From positions 1 through 64,000 of the forward strand of contig NSKI01000007.1 in assembly GCA_003586005.1 (NCBI GenBank): 64,000 bases of DNA. The letters are read 5' to 3'. The translations under genes were made by a program, and so were the position numbers. Shown one piece after another: positions 45,827 through 55,786 of the stretch. Under the pieces are notes generated by a model. The model made no database searches and was not told the DNA's origin. It saw only the letters and a program-made list of their open reading frames with translations. The stretch comes from Haloplasmatales bacterium 4B. Lineage in GTDB: Bacteria > Bacillota_I > Bacilli_A > Haloplasmatales > Haloplasmataceae. The stretch's first letter is position 1. Every line of letters begins with the position of its first letter.

Positions 45827-48073
45827 ATGAACTGGAAACAAGTTCTTTATAAAGGTTTACCTATTTTTTTAATAGCTGCAGTTATAGTTATTGTAGCAGT
45901 TATTGCAAGTAGACCAAAAAAACAACCAGAGCTAAGTAGCCCTGATAAAGATGTAGTTAATTATCAAGGACTAAAGGTTACAAACAGTAGTTTATATAAT
46001 TTATTAAAACAAGTTGGAGGAACATCAACCTTAATAGATATTATTGATAGGAATATTCTTGCTGAATACAAAGATGATATTGACATTGAAAAAGTAAGAG
46101 AAGCTATTGAAGATAGTAAAAATCAACAAGGTGAACATAATTTTTATCAAAATATGATTTTACAAGGTGTTATAAGTTCTAAAGATGATGAAAATGCTGA
46201 TGAATTACTTGAAGAATACTTCAGATTATCTTATTTACAAGAAACTTATGCTAAAGCTAAAGCTATTGAAGATTTAAAGGCTGAAGATATTCAAAAGGCT
46301 AAAGATGATTATAAAGAAGATATATGTATTATTACTATCGAGTTTGAAAAAGAAAGCGAAGCTGACGTATTTGCTGATGAATTAGCAGCTGCTGCAGATA
46401 AATTACAATTATTCGAAGATAAATGGGTTGTACAACACAAAGACGATGAGCAAGCTGATGAAGATGAAGATGCAGAAGAACTTTCTTTTATAGCTAGCTT
46501 TAATTGTGAATATGAAAGAGCCGTTTATGATGAATATTCAACATCAGCGATTGATTTACGTGATTTTATCTTTGCTGATTCTTATAAATATTATGATAAA
46601 ACAACAAATGAAAATGTAACCCAAGAATTTAAAACAGGTGATTATACTGAAAAAGCTAAATATATTAATACAGACAAAGCATATTACTTTGTTTACAAAC
46701 TAGCTAATCCAACATATATAAATGCAGAAGATACACCTAATTTTAGAGATTTACCTGAATTTGATGAATATATTAAAGATAAATTGGTCTCTCCTATACT
46801 TACTGACATGTATGTCATTAGTGAAATTATTGATTTACATAATTCATTAGATCTTAAAATTTATGATAGCGTAATAGCAGAAGCTTACAAAGCATTAGAT
46901 AAAGACTTTAAAGAACAAAAGAAATTGCTTGATGATAAAACAGTTGCAACTTATAAATTTGATGGTGAAACAATAAAAATAACTGCTGATGATTTATACA
47001 AAAATTTAAAAACAATATACGGGACACAATTATTATTAGAAAAAATTAATTATGAATCTCTTGCAAAAATTTCGGATATTCAATTAACCAAAAAAGAAAA
47101 AGAAAATATCTTAGACCAAATCAAGATTGAAAAAACTAACTATATTTCAAGGGGACAAGATGCTACATGGTCTGAATTTATTGCTTCAAACTACTATGTT
47201 TTCAATGAAAAAGACTTAAGTAAAATGTATGCTGTTGAACAATTACGAAATCGTTATATTCTTGGTTATGAAGATTATATTGGCCAGAATCCTGTAACTG
47301 ATGCAGACATTAATGAAGCTTATGACAATTGGATTGCTATCAGTGCTAGTCATATTTTATTTGAATTTGATAAAGATGATGCAGCCTCAGAAGCTTTAGC
47401 TTTACAGAAAGCAAATCAAATTATAAATGGATGTACTTCAACTGAAGTAGACAATGAAGAATGTTATATTTATTATGAAGTAGAAGATGAAGAAAATGTA
47501 GATGAAGAAGATGATGGCGTAATTGATCCATTTAAAGGATTATATAATACTGCTGCTAAAAATTATGAAACTGTATTTGCTGATTTAGCTAAAGAATATA
47601 GTGATGATCCAGGCGCTAGCTCAAATTTAGGTTCTTTAGGTTTATTTGGGCATGGTGATATGGTACCAGAATTTGAAGCTGCAGCAATTGAAATTGCTAA
47701 TCGTGGAGATGGAAAATATTCGCTTGAACCAGTAAAGACTGAATTTGGTTACCATGTAATTTATGTTAAATCAAGTCAAGAAAAAACTGAAAAACCAGAT
47801 TTTTATGATGCATATAAAACAGATGAAGAAAATGATGTGGATTTAGAAGATAAATATTCTGCAGAAGAAATTAGTGAAGCAAATTCATATGCTTCGTTTA
47901 TAAAAACACTTAAAACAGATATAGAAAATGAACGTACTTCAATTAATAATAGAAATATTTTGCTTGCTCAATTACGTTCAGATAGCGAGTTCAAATTCCT
48001 AGATGCTGATTTGCAAGCTATTTACGAAACTGTTAATGATTTACAAAAAAACTATGATCCAGATGCAGAATAA
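45827..48073 (+). CDS. Membrane-anchored parvulin-type peptidyl-prolyl isomerase
   Basis: A 748-residue foldase with a short cytoplasmic start, one membrane helix (about 8-27), and a large acidic extracytoplasmic part. The parvulin domain lies near the C-terminus: ISASHILFEFDKDD, an acidic insertion rich in E and D, then FADLAKEYSDDPGASSNLGSLG, MVPEFEAAA and KTEFGYHVIYVKSS. It is longer than PrsA (about 290) and not a lipoprotein, closer to SurA/PpiD-like architecture. It probably helps secreted proteins fold. ATG 45827 is 8 bases after AAAGGAG; GTG 45818 overlaps that site. Confidence 0.85.
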   Translation: MNWKQVLYKGLPIFLIAAVIVIVAVIASRPKKQPELSSPDKDVVNYQGLKVTNSSLYNLLKQVGGTSTLIDIIDRNILAEYKDDIDIEKVREAIEDSKNQQGEHNFYQNMILQGVISSKDDENADELLEEYFRLSYLQETYAKAKAIEDLKAEDIQKAKDDYKEDICIITIEFEKESEADVFADELAAAADKLQLFEDKWVVQHKDDEQADEDEDAEELSFIASFNCEYERAVYDEYSTSAIDLRDFIFADSYKYYDKTTNENVTQEFKTGDYTEKAKYINTDKAYYFVYKLANPTYINAEDTPNFRDLPEFDEYIKDKLVSPILTDMYVISEIIDLHNSLDLKIYDSVIAEAYKALDKDFKEQKKLLDDKTVATYKFDGETIKITADDLYKNLKTIYGTQLLLEKINYESLAKISDIQLTKKEKENILDQIKIEKTNYISRGQDATWSEFIASNYYVFNEKDLSKMYAVEQLRNRYILGYEDYIGQNPVTDADINEAYDNWIAISASHILFEFDKDDAASEALALQKANQIINGCTSTEVDNEECYIYYEVEDEENVDEEDDGVIDPFKGLYNTAAKNYETVFADLAKEYSDDPGASSNLGSLGLFGHGDMVPEFEAAAIEIANRGDGKYSLEPVKTEFGYHVIYVKSSQEKTEKPDFYDAYKTDEENDVDLEDKYSAEEISEANSYASFIKTLKTDIENERTSINNRNILLAQLRSDSEFKFLDADLQAIYETVNDLQKNYDPDAE

Positions 48074-48111
48074 ATTGAACTGTGTAAAAAAATAAATATT
48101 TAGCTTACTAA

Positions 48112-48158
48112 GGCTTGATTTCGATATTTAATCGAAGTCAAGTCTTTTAATTTTTCTT
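48112..48158 (+). terminator. Terminator of the foldase gene
   Basis: A 14-bp stem with two G-U pairs (48112-48125 with 48131-48144), 5-nt loop, followed by TTTTAATTTTT. Confidence 0.8.
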
Positions 48159-48213
48159 GTAATCTTTCATTATTTTTGTCTTGCTAAATTTAGCTTTAAC
48201 CCCCATAAGAAAA

Positions 48214-48271
48214 GATCCCCAATCTATAGGCAGTACAAAAAATAAATTGTACTGTCTATAGATTGGGGATC
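48214..48271 (-). terminator. 25-bp hairpin after yhaM
   Basis: Arms 48214-48238 and 48247-48271 match at 24 of 25 positions (one G-U) around an 8-nt loop. On the minus strand it is followed by TTTTCTT, so it terminates the yhaM-hemZ unit; it is much longer than the other terminators here. Confidence 0.65.
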
Positions 48272-48294
48272 ATACCAAATTCATTGAGCTTTTT

Positions 48295-49257
48295 TTATTT
48301 TAAATTATGTTTATAAAAGGCTCTACCATCAAGAGCATACATTCTTTTTGTAAATTCTGTTATATCAGTTTCTTTTAGTTCAAAATCAATCATATTTATT
48401 CTTGAATCAAGCAAATCAATTAAATGTAAAACTTCAGCTTCAAGCACCATCGGTTGCTTAGGAGAGCCATATTCTAATAAACCGTGATGTGATAGGATTA
48501 AATGTTGTAACAGCATTACCTCTTCGCCATCAAAATTCAATTCATTAGCACAAATCTTAATCTCTTGAAAACAAATATTTATGTGGCCAATTAGTGACCC
48601 CATTTTCGTATACTGAGGAGCTAAATGGTCTGAAAGTTCAATAACTTTGCCTATATCGTGTAAAATTATTCCTGAATACAATAAATCTAAATTTAGATTA
48701 TGATAGATTCCAGAAATGGCATTTGCTAAATCCAACATTGAAACTACATGATGTCCAAGTCCTGATATGTAGGCATGATGGTTTTTAGTTGCGGCTGGAT
48801 ATAATAAAAATTCATTTTCATATTTTTTAAATAATTTTTCTGTGATTTGTTTTAAAATAGGGTTTTTAATTAGTTCAATATATGAATATAATTTCTTTTG
48901 TAAACTTTCTGAGGAAATTGGTGCTGATTGATAAAACGAATTTATATCAACATCATCTGATTCATTAATTGGTCGCATATCATTAATTATTAATTGTGTT
49001 TTGTTATTATATTCATTTCCTACTCCTGACAAAAAAATAAGTTGACCAACTTTGAATAAACTTTTTTCTTTTTCAGTTATATTCCATTTCTTGGCATAAA
49101 TATATCCTGTTTCATCAGTTAATGTGGCATTTAAAAATTCAGTATTATTAACAGCCTTTTGGATATTAATATTTTCTAATTTGGCGTATAGATTAATCTC
49201 TACTTTATTTTGTACATCACTTATTTTTTTAATATCCATATTAAATAAATCATTCAT
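48295..49257 (-). CDS. yhaM: 3'-5' exoribonuclease YhaM-like
   Basis: A 320-residue protein with an N-terminal OB-fold (LENINIQKAVNNTEFLNATL, about 20-100) and a C-terminal HD domain: HAYISGLGHHVVSMLDLA, GIILHDIGKVIELSDH and LILSHHGLLEYGSPKQPM. Architecture and length match Bacillus YhaM (314), which degrades RNA and single-stranded DNA from the 3' end. Located 3 bases after hemZ, probably cotranscribed. Confidence 0.93.
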   Translation of the reverse strand: MNDLFNMDIKKISDVQNKVEINLYAKLENINIQKAVNNTEFLNATLTDETGYIYAKKWNITEKEKSLFKVGQLIFLSGVGNEYNNKTQLIINDMRPINESDDVDINSFYQSAPISSESLQKKLYSYIELIKNPILKQITEKLFKKYENEFLLYPAATKNHHAYISGLGHHVVSMLDLANAISGIYHNLNLDLLYSGIILHDIGKVIELSDHLAPQYTKMGSLIGHINICFQEIKICANELNFDGEEVMLLQHLILSHHGLLEYGSPKQPMVLEAEVLHLIDLLDSRINMIDFELKETDITEFTKRMYALDGRAFYKHNLK

Positions 49258-49260
49258 TAA

Positions 49261-50676
49261 CTATTCCTCAACTTTCATAAAATTTTTTTCTAACATATTT
49301 ATTTTCTTATTCAAATAACTTCGATAGCTTTTCATATAACTAATCAAATCCTTTGGATTCAAGATGATTTCTTTATTTAAATACTTACTTGAAGCATTAC
49401 AACCTAAACCAATGATGTTTTGTGATTCTTCAATCATAATAATATTATAAATACTTTCATACCCTTTTTTACTATAGCCAATATTTTCTAAATTTCCATA
49501 AATATTTTTTTGTCTATATAGATAGTAAGGTATATAATCATTATCAATAAGTGTTTGATAAGCATCAAAATTATCAGTTTCACAAAACTCTTCATTATAC
49601 ATTTGTGAACCTCGTTTTTGCGCCAAATAATGAATTGTTATTGATTCTGGATTTAAAAAGATGATTTCGGATATTGATTTTTTAAAATCCTCAATATGTT
49701 CTTTAGGTAATCCTATAATTAAATCCATGTTAATATTATTAAAGTCTAACTCTCTTGCTTCTTTAAAAGTATTAACTATATCCTCCGTAGTATGTTTGCG
49801 ATTAATCAATTTTAGAGTCTCTTCATTAACAGTTTGCGGATTTATACTTATTCTTGACACAGAATATTTCTTAATTAATTTTAATTTAGAAATTGATAAA
49901 GAATCTGGTCGTCCACACTCTAATGTATATTCTCTAATTTGTTGATTAACTAAATGCATCTCTATACAAGTTAATAACTTTGCTAATTCATCATCACTTA
50001 AAGCCGTTGGGGTTCCACCGCCAACATATATAGTCGATATGGAGATTTTGTTAGTCTTTAGATAATTACCGACTTCCATAATTTCATTCATTAAAGCAAT
50101 TAAATACTCACTAGGACTTACAAATTTATAATCTGTTTTATAAGAAGTAAAAGAGCAATAACTGCACCGTGATAAACAAAATGGGATGTTTATATAAATA
50201 CTTACTTCATTTTGTAGTTCTTCAAAATTGATAATCTTTAATTGATTGTTTACTACAGAAAGAAGTATTTTTGATTTTTCATTTGAAATCAAATATTTTG
50301 TCTGTAAAACATCTAAAATTTCTTCATCATTATATTGTTTTTTATAGTGATGAACAAGTTTTGTGGGTCTAATTCCAGTTAAGACCCCATAACTTAGTTC
50401 TTTTTTATATAATTTTACTAATAGTCGATAAAATTGCGCTAATATTAAATATTTTTTATCATATTCAATGTTATTATAATAAATTTTTTCTTCAATTTTA
50501 TCTTCATTACAAATTAATACTACATAGATTTCCCGATTGTCAACTTCAATTTCAAAAGAAATACAGACATTTTCGTCAATTTCATCAAATTGACAATTTT
50601 TATCAAATGCTTTAGCTAATTTCTTCAAAGAAATCATGATTTTTACATCGTTGATGCCAATTATTTTAAAATTCAT
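49261..50676 (-). CDS. hemZ: Radical SAM coproporphyrinogen dehydrogenase-like protein HemZ
   Basis: A 471-residue protein of the HemN/HemW family. The cluster motif IPFCLSRCSYCSFTSYK (CxxxCxxC) is at about 170, preceded by an N-terminal domain of about 160 residues typical of HemZ (including LTGIRPTKLVHHY). Other parts: STIYVGGGTPTALSDDEL, GRPDSLS, SRISINPQTVNEETL and GLPKEHIEDF. In Bacillus HemZ is the anaerobic homologue; no heme genes are near, so the reaction may differ. Confidence 0.87.
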   Translation of the reverse strand: MNFKIIGINDVKIMISLKKLAKAFDKNCQFDEIDENVCISFEIEVDNREIYVVLICNEDKIEEKIYYNNIEYDKKYLILAQFYRLLVKLYKKELSYGVLTGIRPTKLVHHYKKQYNDEEILDVLQTKYLISNEKSKILLSVVNNQLKIINFEELQNEVSIYINIPFCLSRCSYCSFTSYKTDYKFVSPSEYLIALMNEIMEVGNYLKTNKISISTIYVGGGTPTALSDDELAKLLTCIEMHLVNQQIREYTLECGRPDSLSISKLKLIKKYSVSRISINPQTVNEETLKLINRKHTTEDIVNTFKEARELDFNNINMDLIIGLPKEHIEDFKKSISEIIFLNPESITIHYLAQKRGSQMYNEEFCETDNFDAYQTLIDNDYIPYYLYRQKNIYGNLENIGYSKKGYESIYNIIMIEESQNIIGLGCNASSKYLNKEIILNPKDLISYMKSYRSYLNKKINMLEKNFMKVEE

Positions 50677-50687
50677 TAAAAACCTTC

Positions 50688-50948
50688 TTATAATGATTTA
50701 GTAAGCATTTCAACTGTTTCCTTTATTGCTGAATCGACATTCGAACCATCACTTATTTGCTCTTTCAAACATTTTTCTAAATGTTCAGTTAAGATAAGCG
50801 CTAATGTATTCTCCATAGCCGATTTTGCAGCTGATATCTGGGTTACGATTGATTTACATTCTTGATCTTCTTCAATCATTTTTTTTATTCCCCGTATTTG
50901 CCCTTCAATAATACTCAATCGATGAATTAAGTTTTTTTGATTGTTCAT
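50688..50948 (-). CDS. csoR: CsoR-type metal-sensing repressor (DUF156)
   Basis: An 86-residue all-helical repressor. The copper ligands of CsoR are present with exact spacing: C31 (DQECKSIV), H56 and C60 (TEHLEKC). CstR-type persulfide sensors lack the His, so copper is more likely. N-terminal RLSIIEGQIRGIKKMIEED is the family signature. No copper pump or chaperone is adjacent; the target may be elsewhere. Divergent from the ABC-F gene. Confidence 0.88.
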   Translation of the reverse strand: MNNQKNLIHRLSIIEGQIRGIKKMIEEDQECKSIVTQISAAKSAMENTLALILTEHLEKCLKEQISDGSNVDSAIKETVEMLTKSL

Positions 50949-51056
50949 TTTATTCCTCCTTACACAATACCTATTATAGTATATTATAATTTTCTAGTTT
51001 TTACAAATATTTACCTATCTTTAATTACAAGAAATTTATTAGTTAATAAATACACT

Positions 51057-51084
51057 TTGATTTAGTCCAATATTATGTTATAAT
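51057..51084 (+). promoter_or_regulatory. Promoter of the ABC-F gene
   Basis: TTGATT (51057-51062), 16 bp, perfect TATAAT (51079-51084). Confidence 0.6.
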
Positions 51085-51120
51085 CAATATTTGTGAAAAA
51101 GAATTAAAGGAGTTTACAAA

Positions 51121-52716
51121 GTGATTTCAGTAAATAATATAAGTTTAACATTTGGGAAAAGAAAGCTGTTTTCTGATGTTATTTTAAAATTCGTTCCTGG
51201 TAATTGTTATGGTGTTATAGGTGCAAATGGTGCAGGAAAATCAACGTTTTTAAAAATATTGTCCGGTGAGATAGAGTCAACTACAGGTGAAGTATCTATA
51301 TTACCAAATACAAGGATGTCTGTACTTAAGCAAGACCATTATCAATATGATGATGTAGAAGTTATTGAAACAGTTATTATGGGTAATATGCGGCTACATG
51401 AAATAATGAAAGAAAAAGATGAAATTTATAATAAAGAAGAATTTTCTGAAGCTGATGGAATCAGGGTTTCAGAATTGGAATGTGAATTTGCTGAATTAAA
51501 TGGTTGGGAAGCGGAAGCTGAAAGTTCTTCACTTTTACAAGGCTTAGGAATTCCGACCGATTTGCACCATCGAAGCATGAAAGAATTAACCGCAAACGAG
51601 AAAATTAAAGTATTGCTTGCACAAGCACTTTTCGGTAAACCTGACATTTTAATTTTAGATGAGCCTACAAACCACCTTGATATAAAATCTAAAAATTGGT
51701 TGGGTGAATTCATAATCAAATTTAATGGTACAGTTATTGTTGTATCACATGATAGACACTTTTTAAATAAAGTTTGTACACACATGTGTGATGTAGACTT
51801 TGGTAAAATAAAATTATATGTTGGTAATTATGATTTTTGGTATGAGTCTAGTCAATTAGCATTACAACTTATGAAAGATCAGAATAAAAAGAAAGAAGAA
51901 AAAATGAAAGATTTACAAGCATTTATCGCTCGCTTTAGCGCAAATGCTTCTAAATCGAAACAAGCTACATCAAGAAAAAAACTGCTAGAAAAAATAACTC
52001 TTGATGATATTTCGCCATCAACTAGAAGATATCCATTTATGGGATTTAAACCCGAGCGTGAAGTCGGTAACGATATACTAATTGTTGATGGATTATCAAA
52101 AACCATTGATGGTAAAAAAGTATTAGATAATATTAGCTTTACTGTTAATAAATTAGAAAAAATTGCTTTTGTGGGTAATGAAATTGCGATAACAACTTTA
52201 TTTAAAATTCTTACAGAAGAAATAAAATCTGATTCTGGTACATTTAAATGGGGAATAACAATAACTAAGGATTATTTCCCTAAAGATAACTCCTCTTACT
52301 TTGTCAATAAAGAATTAAACCTAGTTGATTGGTTACGTCAATACTCACGTGATCAAACTGAAAGTTATATTAGAGGATTTCTAGGAAGAATGTTATTTTC
52401 TGGTGAAGAAGCGCTTAAAAATATCACTGTTTTATCTGGAGGAGAAAAAGTAAGATGTATGTTAGCAAAAATGATGTTAAGTAACGCTAATGTATTAATT
52501 TTTGACCAACCGACAAATCATTTGGATTTAGAATCAATTACAGCTTTAAATAATGGCCTACAAGATTTCAAAAGCAATATTTTATTCACATCTCATGACC
52601 ACCAATTGATGCAAACAATAGCAAATCGAGTTATTGAAATAAAAGAAAAAGTTACTTTTGACAAACAAGTAACTTATGATGAATATTTAGAATTAATTTC
52701 TATTAAGGGATGCTAA
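51121..52716 (+). CDS. ABC-F family ATPase (YkpA/YbiT-like)
   Basis: A 531-residue soluble protein with two ABC domains and no membrane part; ABC-F proteins act on the ribosome. NBD1 is intact: GANGAGKSTFL, LTANEKIKVLLAQ and ILDEPTNHLDIKSK. A positively charged linker follows (KDQNKKKEEKMKDLQ). In NBD2 the Walker A region reads FVGNEIAITTLFKIL, lacking the Gly-Lys of the motif, while signature LSGGEKVRCML is present and Walker B is FDQPTNHLDLES with Gln at the catalytic Glu position. Start GTG 51121 after AAAGGAG. No resistance-type long linker is seen. Confidence 0.92.
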   Translation: MISVNNISLTFGKRKLFSDVILKFVPGNCYGVIGANGAGKSTFLKILSGEIESTTGEVSILPNTRMSVLKQDHYQYDDVEVIETVIMGNMRLHEIMKEKDEIYNKEEFSEADGIRVSELECEFAELNGWEAEAESSSLLQGLGIPTDLHHRSMKELTANEKIKVLLAQALFGKPDILILDEPTNHLDIKSKNWLGEFIIKFNGTVIVVSHDRHFLNKVCTHMCDVDFGKIKLYVGNYDFWYESSQLALQLMKDQNKKKEEKMKDLQAFIARFSANASKSKQATSRKKLLEKITLDDISPSTRRYPFMGFKPEREVGNDILIVDGLSKTIDGKKVLDNISFTVNKLEKIAFVGNEIAITTLFKILTEEIKSDSGTFKWGITITKDYFPKDNSSYFVNKELNLVDWLRQYSRDQTESYIRGFLGRMLFSGEEALKNITVLSGGEKVRCMLAKMMLSNANVLIFDQPTNHLDLESITALNNGLQDFKSNILFTSHDHQLMQTIANRVIEIKEKVTFDKQVTYDEYLELISIKGC

Positions 52717-52736
52717 GAAGTAGTTTCCCTTTTTTT
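52705..52736 (+). terminator. Terminator of the ABC-F gene
   Basis: AAGGGA/TCCCTT (52705-52710 with 52726-52731) followed by a T-run; the stem begins within the last codons. Confidence 0.6.
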
Positions 52737-52800
52737 ATATCATTAAAACAGTTAAAATACATCTAATATCAACTTATAGTAAATCTAACCCTTTATATTA

Positions 52801-53601
52801 TTATATTTCAGATTTAAATGATGCTAGAATTGAAGTAATATCATCATAATTAAATCCTTTATTCATTAATGTCTTAATGACTTTCCTTTTCAACTCATAA
52901 TCTTGATATTTTTTCTGCAGCTTATTATAAACCTTTGTAAACTCTTTTTGTAGTAATTGTCTATCATCATTATTATTCGCAAATGAATAATTACTTAAAA
53001 TAGGCATTATTAATTCATAATCAAAACCTTTTACTAATAAATGACGTAAAATACTCTCTTTTAATTTATTAATTGATTTCCCACGATTGATTTTATCATA
53101 GTAATGAATAAGACTCAAAATTTTATCATTTATCATTTCAAAACTTAATAGTTTAATGCTTTCATTAATATACTCTAATTTAACATTTTTTTTCTTTAGT
53201 TCATCAATAATTAATTTTGGACCTTTTTTATTTATTTCAAATTGATGTTTAACATAATTCTTGCAATACATTTTATCATTTATGTAATTTAATCTTTTTA
53301 ACTTTTCGATAATTTCAATAATATATTTCTCATTACAGTCTTTTTCTTGTAAATAGATGGCAACTTCAGATTCTGTTCTCATTTTAAAGGCTATAAATCC
53401 TAGAGTTTTTGTGTATATTTTCGAATAGTTAGCCAATGTATGCAGTAAAGTATACTCTGATTCAGTTAAGATTTTATTATTTATGAAATTATATTCAATT
53501 AATATATCCTCTGATAATTTAAATCTTTTTTCTTCAGATTCTTTTTCTACAATTACTTCATAGAGACTGTTTTTAAGTTTAGTTATCTTACTTATTTTCA
53601 T
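52801..53601 (-). CDS. recX: Recombination regulator RecX
   Basis: A 266-residue Bacillus-size RecX that modulates RecA filaments. It is all-helical with three repeats; visible signatures are MRTESEVAIYLQEK, RLNYINDKMYCKNYVKHQFE, and the C-terminal VIKTLMNKGFNYDDITSIL. Its start overlaps the end of the glucosyltransferase gene by 14 bases, indicating cotranscription. Confidence 0.92.
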   Translation of the reverse strand: MKISKITKLKNSLYEVIVEKESEEKRFKLSEDILIEYNFINNKILTESEYTLLHTLANYSKIYTKTLGFIAFKMRTESEVAIYLQEKDCNEKYIIEIIEKLKRLNYINDKMYCKNYVKHQFEINKKGPKLIIDELKKKNVKLEYINESIKLLSFEMINDKILSLIHYYDKINRGKSINKLKESILRHLLVKGFDYELIMPILSNYSFANNNDDRQLLQKEFTKVYNKLQKKYQDYELKRKVIKTLMNKGFNYDDITSILASFKSEI

Positions 53602-54736
53602 ATATTTCTTCTTTGAATTTCTGATAATCTTCTAAAAGATTGTTAACTATCAATGAAGCAGAATTTTTTATCGCAAGATTTTTTATATTACGTTTCATAT
53701 CAGATAATAACTCTTCGTCATTTAAAATCGTTAAAGTTTTATAAACTAATTCATCCTCCTGAAGAGCAATCATTGCGGCACGTTTACTACTGAAAAAGAC
53801 TGCGTTTTCTAACTCTTGACCATAAACAGGCCGATATAAGACAACAGGTATCCCGATGTTAGCAGCTTCTGTCATAGTTATACCACCAGGTTTTGTTATC
53901 ATTATATCAGAAACTCGCATAAATTCTTGCATATTATTGACAAATTCATAAATATGCAAGTTTTTTGGTCTATAAAATTTACGGTTTAATTTATTAAAAA
54001 GGCGCTTGTTTTTTCCACATATAACTATTAATTCAATATTTTCTTCATCAGTAAAATATTTAACAATTTTATTAACATTAGGTACTACTCCGTGTGCACC
54101 TGCAACCAACAAAATAACTTTATTATTTTCATCGATACGAAACTTTTTCTTTAATTCCCTAATTTGTTCATCTGTGTACTCCTCATAAAATATTGGTTTA
54201 ATCGGAATACCAGTAGTAGCATGCTGTTTTTCATTTACATCTCTTAACATAAGTTGTGTCTTTACGCTTTGATTTGCTAAATAGTGAATTCTTGCAGCTT
54301 TACTAATCCAATTTGAGTTAGCAAAATAGTCAGTTATGACAGTATATACAGGTATATTAATGTTTGCTTCGTTTAAACTATATGTACAGTACACCGGAAA
54401 GGTATTTAAGATTAAATCAGGTTTAATTTCCTCTATTTTTTTAACCAACTTTTTAAACCCAAACTTAACATATGGCTTTGCAATTTTTAAATCTAATAAT
54501 TTATCAGACCCGTAATAAAAAAACCGATAGGTTTGTTGCTGTAAACCTTTTCTATAAGTTTTTAAGTAAAATTTCTTAATAAATGCAGTTGTGGCAGGAT
54601 AGTCTTCTGTATATAAATCATATAAAATATATTCTACTTCTAGATGTTTTTTAAATTCTTCTATCAAACTATTAGCTACAGCTAAATGTCCATTCCCATA
54701 AGGTGCAGTTATCAGCAAAATTTTTATCTTTTCCAT
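53588..54736 (-). CDS. Glycolipid glucosyltransferase (UgtP/MGDG-synthase-like)
   Basis: A GT28 glycosyltransferase of 382 residues, MurG-like fold. N-terminal ITAPYGNGHLAVANSLIEE is the MGDG_synth signature; the C-terminal sugar-nucleotide site is VSDIMITKPGGITMTEAANIGIPVV, and the middle has VYTVITDYFANSNW. UgtP transfers glucose from UDP-glucose to diacylglycerol to make glycolipid anchors, and galU upstream would supply UDP-glucose, which supports the call. Homologues with other lipid acceptors exist. Confidence 0.88.
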   Translation of the reverse strand: MEKIKILLITAPYGNGHLAVANSLIEEFKKHLEVEYILYDLYTEDYPATTAFIKKFYLKTYRKGLQQQTYRFFYYGSDKLLDLKIAKPYVKFGFKKLVKKIEEIKPDLILNTFPVYCTYSLNEANINIPVYTVITDYFANSNWISKAARIHYLANQSVKTQLMLRDVNEKQHATTGIPIKPIFYEEYTDEQIRELKKKFRIDENNKVILLVAGAHGVVPNVNKIVKYFTDEENIELIVICGKNKRLFNKLNRKFYRPKNLHIYEFVNNMQEFMRVSDIMITKPGGITMTEAANIGIPVVLYRPVYGQELENAVFFSSKRAAMIALQEDELVYKTLTILNDEELLSDMKRNIKNLAIKNSASLIVNNLLEDYQKFKEEIYENK

Positions 54737-54806
54737 CTTTCATAATCCTCCAAAAATTCTCTTGTTAATTATAACATTTTTTCTAAAATAAATATAGTTT
54801 AAAAAC

Positions 54807-54845
54807 AAAAAATACCATTTCATATAATGACTTATGGTATTTTTT
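54807..54845 (-). terminator. Terminator of galU
   Basis: A 12-bp perfect stem (54807-54818 with 54834-54845) with a 15-nt loop and T-run on the minus strand, 12 bases past the galU stop. Confidence 0.75.
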
Positions 54846-54856
54846 GTTAGATTAAG

Positions 54857-55738
54857 TTATTTAACTTTTTCTTTTAAATAATTAATTAATTGATCATGTA
54901 AGTCTTCTCGATCTAACGCGAAATCAACTGTGGCTTTCACAAAACCAAATTTATCGCCTACATCGTAACGTACACCTTCAAAATCGTATGCATAAACTGT
55001 TTGACGAGTCATTAAACGTTTAATAGCGTCAGTTAATTGAATTTCATTTCCACTACCAGGAGTTTGTGTTTCTAACATTTTAAATATTTCTGGAGTTAAG
55101 ACATAACGACCTAATACCGCAAGTTGGCTTGGCGCATCGCTTACATTAGGTTTTTCAATCATATTAGCTAATTGATAGAGTTTTCCAATAGGTTCATGAG
55201 ATTTAGAGGGTTCAACTATTCCGTATCTATTAACATCTTCAAGAGGTACGGTTTGTACCCCGACAACACTAGACTCTACCTTTTCATATTGATCTATTAG
55301 CTGTTTCAAAGCTGTCTTCCCATCTCTGTTAACTACCACATCATCACCTAATAAAACCGCAAATGGTTCATCTTGAATAAATACTTTAGCACATAAAATA
55401 GCATGACCTAATCCCTTCGCTTCTTTCTGTCTGATGTAGTGAATGTTAACCATGTTCGAAACATCTTCAACTATTTTTAGTAAATCTTCCTTACCTTTTT
55501 TTCGTAGTGTATCCTCTAATTCATATGATTTATCGAAGTGATCTTCTATTGATCTTTTTTGACCACTTGTTATTATTAAAATTTCCTCTATTCCCGACTT
55601 CACAGCTTCTTCAACTATAAATTGAATTGTCGGCTTATCAACAATCGGCAACATTTCTTTAGGTTGAGCTTTGGTAGCTGGTAAAAATCTAGTTCCAAAA
55701 CCGGCAGCTGGTATAACAGCTTTTCTTACTTTTCCCAT
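54857..55738 (-). CDS. galU: UTP--glucose-1-phosphate uridylyltransferase
   Basis: Makes UDP-glucose from UTP and glucose-1-phosphate. The 293-residue sequence has the nucleotide-binding PAAGFGTRFLPATKAQPKEML, FIVEEAVKSGIEEILIITS, LGDDVVVNRDG-type FAVLLGDDVV, and GNEIQLTDAI. It is the GtaB/GalU type. Its product feeds the neighbouring glycolipid transferase. Confidence 0.96.
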   Translation of the reverse strand: MGKVRKAVIPAAGFGTRFLPATKAQPKEMLPIVDKPTIQFIVEEAVKSGIEEILIITSGQKRSIEDHFDKSYELEDTLRKKGKEDLLKIVEDVSNMVNIHYIRQKEAKGLGHAILCAKVFIQDEPFAVLLGDDVVVNRDGKTALKQLIDQYEKVESSVVGVQTVPLEDVNRYGIVEPSKSHEPIGKLYQLANMIEKPNVSDAPSQLAVLGRYVLTPEIFKMLETQTPGSGNEIQLTDAIKRLMTRQTVYAYDFEGVRYDVGDKFGFVKATVDFALDREDLHDQLINYLKEKVK

Positions 55739-55786
55739 TTTTTCTCTCCATTTTATATTTTTATTTTATTATATCACAAAAATGCT

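Noticed and set aside
48074-48294. Possible small RNA between the foldase gene and yhaM
   Set aside because: The two strong hairpins are explained as terminators of the convergent genes and no promoter for a separate RNA is apparent.
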